Notes: generated from the sequence alone by a model not told the origin. DNA of 51,940 nt from an uncultured Bacteroidales bacterium (GCA_937892095.1 CALAVC010000213.1:1-51940); one strand, 5' to 3'; positions 34,356-42,718 are shown, counted from the stretch's first letter. Program-made: numbers and translations.

Positions 34356-37229
34356 ATGCCGAGCATGAACACACCGAAAACACTTGTATTTTGTCTGACA
34401 TTGTTTGTAAGTATTCTTTTTACGACTAATGCCGTTGCACAATATCGCATAACGGGTAAGGTTGTCGATTCTAAAAGTCGTCAGGCTTTGCCAATGACCA
34501 CAGTCACCATTACGGCAGAGGGTGGTAAACCACGTGGTCAGAGCTCTGACGCAGAGGGTAATTTTACTTTTCGCGATGTAGCTCCTGGGAAATATGTTTT
34601 GCGCTCTGTGTTTTTGGGCTACACGACGGTAGAAAAAAATGTCGTTGTATCCAATGCCGATGTCAAGGTTGGCACGTTGCGCATGAAGCCCGAAGATACT
34701 GAGCTTGACGAGGTTAAGGCTGTCGGCACGCTGGTGCGTCAAGAGCAACATGGCGACACTACTGTCTTTAATGCTGCAGCATTCAAGGTCAACCCCGACG
34801 CTACAACCGAAGATTTGCTAAAAAAAATGCCTGGTATGCAGGTCAAAGATGGTAGCGTAACTCAGGGTGGCGAAAGCGTCAAGAAAATACTTGTGGATGG
34901 CAAAGAATTCTTTGGCTCCGACCCCATGCTTGCGCTTAAAAATATCGATGCAAGTATGGTGGACAAAATTGAGGTCTACGATAAGCAAAGCGAACAGAGT
35001 GAGTTTACAGGATTCTCTGATGGCAACGAGGAGCGCACCATTAATATTCTTACCAAGATGGGCATCAAGAGTGGTCGTTTCGGACGAGTCTATGGCGGCT
35101 ATGGAACAGACGAACACTACGAGGCTGGCGGCAACATGAACTATTTTTATGGTGAACACAGGCTCTCGGTTGTGGGCATGCTCAATAATATTAATCAGCA
35201 AAACTTCTCTTATGACGACGTTACGGGTGCCATGGGTGCTCGTGGAGGTATGCGTGGCGTGGGTGGTCGCGATGGCATAAACACGACAGGTGCAATTGGT
35301 CTGAATTATAGCTTCGAGAAAGAGAAAAAAATCAAACTCGAGACGAGCTATTTCTACAACTACAATAAGAACAAAAGTCATAGCACAAGTCATCAAGAAT
35401 ATTTTAAAGACTCTGACGACGAAGAAACGCATACGTACGACAGTGAAAGTCAAGACGGTAGCCACAACTATAATCATCGTGCCAATGTACGCCTGACGTG
35501 GACCATCAACGAAGACAATAGTCTTATATTCCGTCCCAACGTAAGCTGGCAAAAATATGACTATACGAGTAGCGACTGGGGCAAAGACTTCCTTGAAGAA
35601 TTTAATTATCAGGGGACAAGTCAAACGGGCGAGGGCAAGACAACAGGTTATAGTCTTGACGGCGAACTGACATGGCGCCATCGGTTTAGCTTGCCACGAC
35701 GAACTATTTCGATTCGCGTAGGTGGCTCTGCCAACAACTCAGATGCTGACAGCGAAAGTGCTTCGGTCAACGACTATGTCCTTACTCCCGAAAAGAGCAT
35801 CATGACAAGCCAAAACTCAGACAACGACACGCGTAGCTATAAGCTCAACAGCCGTGTGATGTACACAGAGCCTTTTGGCGAACACGTGGCATTGCAGGTG
35901 AACTATAGTCCCTCGTACTCGTTTAGCTCCAACGACAAGGTGGTCAGTGCCGACACTGTCAACACCATTACCGACACTCCAGAATTTGGCAACTATGTTT
36001 TTTCTCCGCGCCTCTCCAATCAGAAAGAGAGCGAGTATATGCAACATCGTGCCGGAGTAGGTCTTAATGTATTCAACGGCAAGGTCTTCCGAGCCACTGT
36101 TACTCTCGACTATCAGCACTCTCTGCTCGAAGGCGAGCAGACCTACCCCAATGCCTATACGACCAAACGCTCTTTCAATAGCATATTGCCCACAGTCGAG
36201 ATGCGCGTGGCCAAAGACAAATCGTTTAATCTTCGCCTAAACTATCGCAGTAGTAGCAGTGCGCCCAGCATTAGCCAATTGCAAAACGTTGTTGACGTAA
36301 GCAACACTCGTCGCTATTCGGCTGGTAATGCCGACCTGAGCCAAAGCACTACACACTCCGTTCGTCTTTTTGCGGCAGCCAACAATGTTGCAACATCGCG
36401 TTTCCTATTTCTCTCTGCCGACATCTCTACCACTCGCGACTATATTGCCACTTCGAGTGTCATCGCAACCAAAGATTCTCTTATTGACTACGGCATAACC
36501 CTTCCGAAAGGCACGCAATACAACAAGCCTATCAACATGAATGGCTACATATCGGCACGCACTAATCTGACACTTTCTTCGCCCGTCAACTGGTTAGGCT
36601 CTAACGTCAGCGTAAACCTCGGTGCCAATTTGCAAAAGAAGCCAAGCCTCTATAACTATAAAGAGGTTACAAGCAAAACCTACACACTCACTGGTGGACT
36701 GACCATAGGCAGTAGCTTTTCTGAGAATATTGACTTCAATATTGGCTATAACGGCTCGTACAACATAATCAAGAGTACACAAACGGCTGCCAACAACTAC
36801 AACTATTATAGCCATAACGCCAATGCCGACCTCAATTGTCTGTTTGCTAATCAGCGGTTGGTCTTTACCAATAGCCTTACGCATAAATATACCAATGGCT
36901 TAGGCGAAAGCTCCGACCAGAACTACTTGATGTGGAATGCTGCTCTCGGTGTCAAGGTCTTCAAAGATAAGCGTGGCGAAATAAAATTACGTGTCAACGA
37001 CTTGCTCGACACTGCCGAAAGCGTCAGTCGTAGCATAAAAGATGCCTATGTTCAGACGGGCACAAACGATGTCTTGCAACGCTACGCCATGCTAACCTTC
37101 ACCTATAAGTTTAAGACCATAGGTAATCCTACCGACATGGGTGGTCGTCAGGGCGGATTCGGTGGCGGCCGTCCCGGAGGCTTTGGCGGTGGCGGAGGCT
37201 TTGGTGGCGGTCGTCCTGGCGGTCGATAG
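34356..37229 (+). CDS. Outer membrane beta-barrel protein (TonB-receptor-like) with Gly/Arg-rich tail
   Basis: The 957-residue protein has a signal peptide (about 1-29, ending NAVAQ), a CarboxypepD_reg-like domain (about 32-115), a plug-like region and a long beta-barrel of the OMP_b-brl type seen in Bacteroidota. The plug-like region contains LLKKMPGMQVKDGSV and KKILVDGKEFFGSDP. The last 30 residues are an unusual low-complexity tail of Gly, Arg, Pro and Phe after the final barrel strand. It faces the alpha-2-macroglobulin gene divergently. An ATG nine bases downstream is an alternative start. The transported substrate, if any, is unknown. Confidence 0.85.
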   Translation: MPSMNTPKTLVFCLTLFVSILFTTNAVAQYRITGKVVDSKSRQALPMTTVTITAEGGKPRGQSSDAEGNFTFRDVAPGKYVLRSVFLGYTTVEKNVVVSNADVKVGTLRMKPEDTELDEVKAVGTLVRQEQHGDTTVFNAAAFKVNPDATTEDLLKKMPGMQVKDGSVTQGGESVKKILVDGKEFFGSDPMLALKNIDASMVDKIEVYDKQSEQSEFTGFSDGNEERTINILTKMGIKSGRFGRVYGGYGTDEHYEAGGNMNYFYGEHRLSVVGMLNNINQQNFSYDDVTGAMGARGGMRGVGGRDGINTTGAIGLNYSFEKEKKIKLETSYFYNYNKNKSHSTSHQEYFKDSDDEETHTYDSESQDGSHNYNHRANVRLTWTINEDNSLIFRPNVSWQKYDYTSSDWGKDFLEEFNYQGTSQTGEGKTTGYSLDGELTWRHRFSLPRRTISIRVGGSANNSDADSESASVNDYVLTPEKSIMTSQNSDNDTRSYKLNSRVMYTEPFGEHVALQVNYSPSYSFSSNDKVVSADTVNTITDTPEFGNYVFSPRLSNQKESEYMQHRAGVGLNVFNGKVFRATVTLDYQHSLLEGEQTYPNAYTTKRSFNSILPTVEMRVAKDKSFNLRLNYRSSSSAPSISQLQNVVDVSNTRRYSAGNADLSQSTTHSVRLFAAANNVATSRFLFLSADISTTRDYIATSSVIATKDSLIDYGITLPKGTQYNKPINMNGYISARTNLTLSSPVNWLGSNVSVNLGANLQKKPSLYNYKEVTSKTYTLTGGLTIGSSFSENIDFNIGYNGSYNIIKSTQTAANNYNYYSHNANADLNCLFANQRLVFTNSLTHKYTNGLGESSDQNYLMWNAALGVKVFKDKRGEIKLRVNDLLDTAESVSRSIKDAYVQTGTNDVLQRYAMLTFTYKFKTIGNPTDMGGRQGGFGGGRPGGFGGGGGFGGGRPGGR

Positions 37230-37240
37230 GGTAGGAGCCA

Positions 37241-37275
37241 CTTGCACAACTGATTGCAAAAACATATTATCTTTG
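37241..37275 (+). promoter_or_regulatory. Candidate promoter of the cvpA operon
   Basis: TATCTTTG at 37268-37275 is an exact -7 element 29 bases before the cvpA ATG. The best -33 candidate is CTTG at 37241-37244, with a somewhat long 23-base spacer. Confidence 0.5.
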
Positions 37276-37304
37276 TTCGCATAAATTTTTGCTGTCTATC
37301 AAAT

Positions 37305-37841
37305 ATGTTCGACATCGTTGTGCTCGTACTCGCCATCTGTGCCTTTGTCCGTGGTTTTATGCGCGGACTCATTTCCGAACTCGCTGGCATTGCCGCACTC
37401 GCCATTGGTGTCTATGGTGCTGCGCGTCTCAGTCCTTATGTCGAGGTTATGCTTAGCCCCTACGTTAGCTCAGGTCCCATACGCATTGTGGCTTTTGCCA
37501 TAACGCTGTCGCTTATTGTCGTTGCTGTGCATTTCGTATCTTCTGTTGCCAACCGACTTGCACGTGCCATGGCGCTGTCGTTGCCCAATAAACTCTGTGG
37601 CGGACTTTTCGGAGCGACCAAGGTGCTTTTCCTTCTTAGTTGTCTGCTCGGAATCGTCAACCGACTTTGGCCTTCCGAAGAGGGCATTTTCACACGTGAG
37701 CAAAAAGAGCAAATGATAACCTATAACTTTGTCGAAGGCTTCTCAAGTTTTGTTTTCCCGTATATCGACAAAGGGCTTGATGCTGTAAAAGAATATAGCT
37801 CTAGTCAAAATGCAGTAGAGCGTCCCACAACAACTGAGTAA
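37305..37841 (+). CDS. CvpA-family membrane protein
   Basis: The 178-residue protein starts at the ATG at 37305 with MFDIVVLVLAICAFVRGFMRGL. That is the CvpA opening, with the conserved Arg-Gly pattern after the first helix. Four hydrophobic segments are visible, then a polar C-terminal tail. A start at 37254 would add a tail overlapping the promoter. CvpA homologues are inner-membrane proteins linked to colicin V production and envelope stress; the molecular function is unclear. It is the first gene of a run with the LuxR-type regulator (6-base gap), the M28 lipoprotein and the GNAT-like gene. Confidence 0.85.
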   Translation: MFDIVVLVLAICAFVRGFMRGLISELAGIAALAIGVYGAARLSPYVEVMLSPYVSSGPIRIVAFAITLSLIVVAVHFVSSVANRLARAMALSLPNKLCGGLFGATKVLFLLSCLLGIVNRLWPSEEGIFTREQKEQMITYNFVEGFSSFVFPYIDKGLDAVKEYSSSQNAVERPTTTE

Positions 37842-37847
37842 GCTCGT

Positions 37848-38498
37848 ATGGAAAATAAGTATTTTCTGCTGGCCGACAATCAAGACATCACTCGGGCTGG
37901 GCTTCGACACTATATCGAGTCGCTCTACGGCGTCGAGGCTGTTTGCGTCGATGTGTGCAACAAAAATAGGCTCATTGACGAACTTGCCAAGCACAATAGC
38001 GCAATAGTCATTCTCGACTACACTCTTTTCGACCTCCCGATGGTGTCCGACGTCATAAATCTTCGTCAGCGTTACCCGCTCAGTGCTTGGGCCATTTTCT
38101 CTACCGAACTTACGCAACAGGCCATACGGTCGTTTGGTGCCGAAGATGGCATAAGCCTCCTACTTAAAGAAAATGCCGAAGACGAGATAAGGAGTGCTTT
38201 GCGCTACATGCTCAAAGGCGATCGCTATATTTGTCACCAAATATCCAATACGCTCATCAAAGATCGGCTCGAACCACACAATGATGTGCGCCTAACTCCT
38301 TCCGAAATCGAGGTGCTAAAACTTATAGCGCGTGGCAAATCGGTCAAGGAAATTGCAGCTGAGCGCAATAGTAGTGTGCACACAATCATTACACACAAAA
38401 AAAACATCTTCCGCAAAATAGAGGTGAACAACATCTATGAGGCTACAAAGTATGCTCTTCATGCCGGACTTGTCGACCTTATGGAATACTACATATAA
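37848..38498 (+). CDS. NarL/LuxR-type response regulator
   Basis: The 216-residue protein has a receiver-like N-terminal domain (ADNQDITRAGL acidic pocket; IVILDYTLFD with the likely phospho-acceptor Asp) and a C-terminal LuxR helix-turn-helix (about 148-210: LTPSEIEVLKLIARGKSVKEIAAE). The usual conserved Lys is present in LLLKEN. No sensor kinase is adjacent. The gene lies 6 bases after cvpA and 10 bases before the M28 lipoprotein gene. Targets are not evident. Confidence 0.88.
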   Translation: MENKYFLLADNQDITRAGLRHYIESLYGVEAVCVDVCNKNRLIDELAKHNSAIVILDYTLFDLPMVSDVINLRQRYPLSAWAIFSTELTQQAIRSFGAEDGISLLLKENAEDEIRSALRYMLKGDRYICHQISNTLIKDRLEPHNDVRLTPSEIEVLKLIARGKSVKEIAAERNSSVHTIITHKKNIFRKIEVNNIYEATKYALHAGLVDLMEYYI

Positions 38499-38508
38499 AG
38501 AACCATAC

Positions 38509-39492
38509 ATGCATAAAATATTTACTCTCTTGCTTCTCTCCGCAACTCTCGTCTCGTGCAATGGTCGACAGACCACTATCGCTACAGCCTCTCCCGTCGA
38601 ACGTCAGTTGCCACAAGTTTCTTTCTCGTCCGATTCTGCCTATGCCTACGTCGGTCGGCAGGTTGCTTTCGGACCGCGTGTCCCAGGAACGGCATCTCAT
38701 GCCGCTTGCCTAAAATATTTGGTCTCCGAAATGTCTCGCTACGCACAAGTCGACATTCAAGAAGGCGAAGGCTTGGCCTACGATGGTTCTCATGAGAAAA
38801 TATATAACGTCATAGCTCATATAGCCCCCGAAAAAAACAATAGGATAATGCTCTCAGCACATTGGGATTGTCGCCCATTCTCCGACCACGACCCCGACCC
38901 TTCGAAGCGCGATATGCCAGTCGATGGTGCCAACGACGGAGCTTCGGGTGTCGGCATTCTCATCGAAGTTGCGCGCCAGCTTAGCCTTGTGCCAGCCAAT
39001 GTGGGTGTCGACATTATCTTCTTCGACTGCGAAGATGGTGGTACGCCCGACCATAAGAAAGTTGAGTATCGCCCCGATACTTGGTGTGTCGGTAGTCAGT
39101 TTTGGAGCAAAAGCAATATGGCACAAGACGCTCGCTATCGCTTCGGCATCCTTCTCGACATGGTCGGTGCACCCAATGCAATATTCCCCGTTGAGCTATA
39201 CTCTAAGAACTATGCGTCCGATGTCGTCGAAAAAATATGGCGTACGGCCGAACGTTTGGGCTACGGACACACTTTCGTGCGCGACGATGGTGGCTATATC
39301 ACCGACGACCATTACTACATAAATAAGTTCGCTCAAATCCCCACAGCCGACATTATCCACTACGACCCGTCTTCGGCTGTCGGATTCTGCTCCGCATGGC
39401 ACACAACGTCCGATAACCTAAGTAACATTAGCAAAGAAACGCTCCAAATGGTTGGCGAAACAATCCTTTCCGTTGTCTACATGGAAAAGTAA
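38509..39492 (+). CDS. M28-family lipoprotein, glutaminyl-peptide cyclotransferase-like
   Basis: Starting from the ATG at 38509, the 327-residue product has a lipoprotein signal with Cys17 (ATLVSC). A single-zinc M28 fold follows: SAHWDCRPFSDHDP, VDGANDGASGVG, the catalytic acid region FDCEDGG, and a late His in SAWHTTSDN. Bacteroidota members of this group act as glutaminyl cyclases that convert N-terminal Gln to pyroglutamate on periplasmic and outer-membrane proteins, because signal peptidase I often exposes Gln there. An aminopeptidase role is the alternative. An upstream in-frame ATG at 38437 would overlap the regulator gene and hide the signal. Confidence 0.85.
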   Translation: MHKIFTLLLLSATLVSCNGRQTTIATASPVERQLPQVSFSSDSAYAYVGRQVAFGPRVPGTASHAACLKYLVSEMSRYAQVDIQEGEGLAYDGSHEKIYNVIAHIAPEKNNRIMLSAHWDCRPFSDHDPDPSKRDMPVDGANDGASGVGILIEVARQLSLVPANVGVDIIFFDCEDGGTPDHKKVEYRPDTWCVGSQFWSKSNMAQDARYRFGILLDMVGAPNAIFPVELYSKNYASDVVEKIWRTAERLGYGHTFVRDDGGYITDDHYYINKFAQIPTADIIHYDPSSAVGFCSAWHTTSDNLSNISKETLQMVGETILSVVYMEK

Positions 39493-40444
39493 TTTGCGCT
39501 TTGTGGGAAAAGCTCTCTTCATTTCTAATGCTGACTATGCTCGCTTATGCCGATTGTCGTCTGACATACACGTCTTGGCGCAAGATTGGTATGTCGAAGC
39601 CGCCTCTGGAGATAAGGAGTGGAAGGTCCTCTCTGCACAAGACGAAGAGGGTAGGGTAGTTGCAGCACTTCCTCTTCAGTTTACTCGAAAATTAGGCTTT
39701 TCGGCAGTCCTACTACCTTTCTTAACACAAAAAAATCACATCTGGACACATCCCGAAGTCGACCGACTTTATGCCATCGGTCTGTTGCTTCGAAATCTTA
39801 AAGAACTCATTCGACTTCGTCGCATACTCATAGTCCTCTTTGCCGACGAACTTACACCAGACGAACAAATACTCTTTCTGCAATTCGGCTTTTCGCTCCG
39901 TCAGCGCACCACCTATCGCATTGCGCCAACCGACGATTTTGTCAAGAAAATGAAGCGCGGTAAGAAATACAAAATTCATCGTGCCGATTCGTTGTTTACT
40001 CTCTCCGAGACTGCCGATTGCCAACGCTTCTACGCTTTTCTTGCCGAAAACCTTGCTTCGCGCGGTCACCAAGTCATTTTCCCTTCGGCTGTCTTCTGTG
40101 CGATAGCCAGTCAGTCCATTGCCCACGACTCGGGGCGTCTGCTTGTGGCGCAAGATGCCGACGGCAAGTGGGCAGCTGGGCTTTTTGTTGTTTATGATGA
40201 GCACTCTCTTTACTACATCATGTCAACATATTCGGCCACTTATTCTCGTCTTGGAGCTCTCGAATGGCTCTCTTTTCAGACCATAAAGATGGCTCAGTCT
40301 ATGAATCTTACATTCGATTTTGAAGGCTCTGACGATCCCAATATTGCAATTGCATATAGCCGTTTTGGCTCCGAGCCACACACCTACACTTCGGCGCAAT
40401 GGTATGCAGCGCCAATAATTAGGTGGCTCGTCGGTAAAAAATAG
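39452..40444 (+). CDS. GNAT/FemAB-like acyltransferase without an ATG start
   Basis: The product (up to 330 residues) resembles BioF2-like GNAT proteins: an N-terminal half with DYARLCRLSSDIHVLAQDWYVEAA and a C-terminal half with YYIMSTYSATYSRLGALEWL and FDFEGSDDPNIAIAYSRFGSEP. Such proteins transfer acyl or aminoacyl groups; the substrate is unknown. No ATG precedes the conserved core. Candidate starts are TTG at 39452 (overlapping the M28 gene by 41 bases), TTG at 39494 just after the M28 stop, or GTG at 39503. I report the longest. The overlap or abutment suggests translational coupling. Confidence 0.78.
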   Translation: MAKQSFPLSTWKSNLRFVGKALFISNADYARLCRLSSDIHVLAQDWYVEAASGDKEWKVLSAQDEEGRVVAALPLQFTRKLGFSAVLLPFLTQKNHIWTHPEVDRLYAIGLLLRNLKELIRLRRILIVLFADELTPDEQILFLQFGFSLRQRTTYRIAPTDDFVKKMKRGKKYKIHRADSLFTLSETADCQRFYAFLAENLASRGHQVIFPSAVFCAIASQSIAHDSGRLLVAQDADGKWAAGLFVVYDEHSLYYIMSTYSATYSRLGALEWLSFQTIKMAQSMNLTFDFEGSDDPNIAIAYSRFGSEPHTYTSAQWYAAPIIRWLVGKK

Positions 40445-40548
40445 TTTTTTTTTCTCTATCCGATTTTACTTTTTGCATTTAGGTGGGTCTTAATAGCAGA
40501 ACGTCGTTCAAAAAACAATATTCTACAACCCACTTAAAAACAACAAGT

Positions 40549-40758
40549 ATGAATGCTTCGAATGTTCTAAAAAAAGGAGTCATCGCTTCTCTCATGGTTG
40601 CTATGTGTATGACAGCTTCGGCTGCCGAGTCTGTCTCGTTTTGCTCTGCTCACAGCCCAAAGGCTGATACGGTAGTCGTGGTTAAGAAAAGACCACACGT
40701 GAAGCACAGGCACAGACACGACAAAAAAGTTGTGAAGGAGGTCGTCATAATAAAGCGA
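40549..40758 (+). CDS. Small exported basic protein ahead of the ECF sigma gene
   Basis: The ATG at 40549 begins a 70-residue product with a signal peptide (about 1-27, ending TASA) and a short mature part rich in Val, Lys, His and Arg (KKRPHVKHRHRHDKK). I do not recognise a family. The His-rich stretch could bind metal, but this is only a suggestion. The stop is followed closely by the ECF sigma start, so the two share a transcript. An in-frame ATG at 40483 would add an unlikely tail. The reading frame ends with a TAA at 40759-40761. Confidence 0.6.
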
Positions 40759-40768
40759 TAAGCCATCA

Positions 40769-41310
40769 ATGGTCTCCGATAACGACATCATTCAGGCGAT
40801 TGGCGAAAATGCAGAAAAAGGATTTCGTCTATTCCTTGCAACGTATAAAGAGCCTATCTATTGGCACGTACGTCGATTGGTTGTGAGCCACGACGACGCA
40901 GAAGATGCTACGCAAGAAACCTTTGTGCGCATATTTCGCAACTTTACCCAGCATAGCCAAAGTCAATCGTTTAAGGCTTGGGTCTATCGCATTGCCACAA
41001 ACGAGGCTTTGCGTATGTTGGGGAAACAAAAGAAGGGTTCTGTGCTTTCGCTCGAAGACTCGACATACGAAATGCTGAGTGCTAAGACTGACGAACATTT
41101 CGACGATAGCGACACTATCGTAGCTCTGTTGCAAAAAGCAATACTTTTCTTGCCCACAAAGCAACAACTTGTGTTCAATATGCGATACTACGATGATATA
41201 TGTCCTACGACGAAATCGCTACCGTTCTCGATTCTTCGGTAGCCAATGTCAAGGCCAATTACCATTATGCAAAAGAAAGAATAGTCAAATTTATGCAAGC
41301 AAACTGTTAG
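40769..41310 (+). pseudogene. ECF sigma-70 factor, frameshifted in region 4
   Basis: The first 143 codons encode a normal ECF sigma factor: region 2 with DAEDATQETFVRIFRNF and KAWVYRIATNEALRML, then the start of region 4 (QLVFNMRYYDD). At the ATATAT run at 41196-41201 the frame is lost and a stop follows at 41240-41242. Shifting frame there restores the conserved helix-turn-helix (MSYDEIATVLDSSVANVKA, then HYAKERIVKFMQ) through to TAG at 41308-41310. Removing one AT unit makes the gene whole. Without it the DNA-binding region that reads the -35 element is missing. Sequencing error is possible but neighbouring genes are also broken. Confidence 0.85.
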
Positions 41311-41313
41311 GCT

Positions 41314-41403
41314 ATGAATAATCAATTCGATTTAAATCAGGTCGGCAAACGCATGCCATATCGTGTTCCAGAAGGCTTCTTCGACAAGCTGGAATCTAAC
41401 TAA
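41314..41403 (+). pseudogene. Truncated anti-sigma-like remnant (29 codons)
   Basis: Four bases after the sigma factor frame ends, an ATG opens a 29-codon frame containing GKRMPYRVPEGFFDKLE. This resembles the start of the small membrane proteins that usually follow ECF sigma genes in Bacteroidota and act as anti-sigma factors. It stops at 41401 before any membrane helix. The rest appears deleted, because T9SS tail sequence follows immediately. Confidence 0.6.
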
Positions 41404-41407
41404 GAGC

Positions 41408-41473
41408 CAGTTAAGCCGTGGCGTCTATACCGTAAAGACTAAGCAAGGAACCTCTAAATTGATTGTCAGATGA
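41408..41473 (+). pseudogene. Orphan C-terminal tail of a T9SS type A sorting domain
   Basis: Read in the frame starting at 41408, the sequence gives QLSRGVYTVKTKQGTSKLI and ends at TGA 41471-41473. This is the typical last strand pair of a type A sorting domain (GVYxVK, then KLIVR). No matching upstream protein exists, because the frame runs straight into the anti-sigma remnant. It looks like a deletion scar joining two genes. Confidence 0.6.
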
Positions 41474-42718
41474 TACGCAAGGTTTTCTTTATAGCTTGCC
41501 ATAATGCTTGCCATTGTGGCACGTGCGCAAACGTTCAATGTCAACATCGCAGACATAATATATCAATTCCCTGCATCGCAGACTGCCGAAATGACTTTTG
41601 TCGATGGTGGAAATGTTCTGAACGTTCTTTCGCGTTCCTTTCCTCTAACGAATGTCAGTCAGATTATGGTTAGCAACGACGACGTCTCGAGCCCCACCAT
41701 AAGTATTGCCGATGAGCAAAATTCTGGTTTTGAAAGTGTAGTCGATAAAGGTATAAGTTCCGAGTCATATCTTTCGCTCACAAGTGGGTTGCACCTTAAT
41801 TTTCAACTATCGGGCATAACGCATGTCGTGATTGAAAGTGTAGATGCATACCCCATTGCAGGAGACGGCTTGCTTACTGTCGAAGACGGAAAGTTTGTAG
41901 AAATCTCTCAGCCTAAAAGTATCATTACCTTTTCAGCTCCTGACGGGCAAACTCTTGTGGCTGGCAAAGATTACCACATAGCCACATTCCCTTGCAACCT
42001 CTATGGTGGCTATCGATTGTCAATATACAGAGATGGTCTGGTTGCACACTACTTCGGTGTGCACCAAGTCGCCGAAGCTGGTATTTTCGATGAAATGCAG
42101 GTCATCGTTGACGAGATGGTCGATAATCGTGAAGAACGATTGCAACAACAATTCCTCCGCCTCATCGACCCTCGCGATGACGATAATCCCGACGACGAAT
42201 GGTGTGTCTTGCGAGGTGCAACTGGCAATAATCCATACATCTGCTATGTCCCTACCACAAATGCGCAATACAAAAAGTTTCTTTCCGACCACTCTTTTGA
42301 AAGTGGTCAAGACGATTATCCCGTATGCAATGTTAGTTATGCCGAAGCTATTGCCTATTGTGAATGGCTCTCAAACAACGATTCCGAGCATGACTACCGA
42401 TTGCCTTCCGAAGAAGATTGGATTCTTGGTGCCGGACATATGCCCAAAGATGTAACTATGAATAGCAATCACGTCGAGGACGGACTTACTGCTGTCGACG
42501 CCTACGCACAAACCGAAGGTGCTTGTGGTGGCATCGATTTCTGGGGCAATTGTTGAGAATGGACTTCTACGCAAACTGCCGACGGACAATACATCGTAAA
42601 AGGAGGTGCTTGGGACTCAAGTCGCGACTCTTGCCGTAGCGAATATTCCGACGACAGCAGCGATGGCTCCACTGGCTATGCCAATGTCGGCTTCCGTGTA
42701 GTTCGAGTCGACAAGTAA
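41470..42718 (+). pseudogene. FGE-sulfatase-domain secreted protein, inactivated by frameshift and nonsense codon
   Basis: The main frame from 41504 carries an unrecognised N-terminal part and then a formylglycine-generating-enzyme-like domain: NVSYAEAIAYCEWLSNN, YRLPSEEDWILGAG and, after a stop, KGGAWDSSRDSCRSEY and ANVGFRVVRVDK. The stop is TGA at 42554-42556, exactly where the family has Trp in GNVWEWT, so one G-to-A change explains it. The frame continues open to TAA at 42716-42718. The signal peptide is also split: MIRKVFFIAC begins at 41470 but needs a one-base deletion near 41501 to join MLAIVARAQT. Two independent lesions argue for a true pseudogene. Confidence 0.82.

Noticed and set aside
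34159..34401. N-terminal extension of the alpha-2-macroglobulin gene
   Set aside because: It would bury the lipoprotein signal and includes a TAnnTTTG element; it also runs into the start of the divergent gene.
37255..37300. dif-like XerCD site near TTCGCATAA
   Set aside because: Only one arm resembles a dif half-site; the expected second arm is missing.
41190..41245. Programmed ribosomal frameshifting in the ECF sigma gene
   Set aside because: No slippery heptamer or downstream structure is visible, and the neighbouring genes are also broken.
42554..42556. UGA read as an amino acid (Trp or Sec) in the FGE-like gene
   Set aside because: Other genes in the window end in TGA, no selenocysteine-type hairpin is evident next to it, and the same gene has a second lesion in its signal peptide. 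A pseudogene is simpler.
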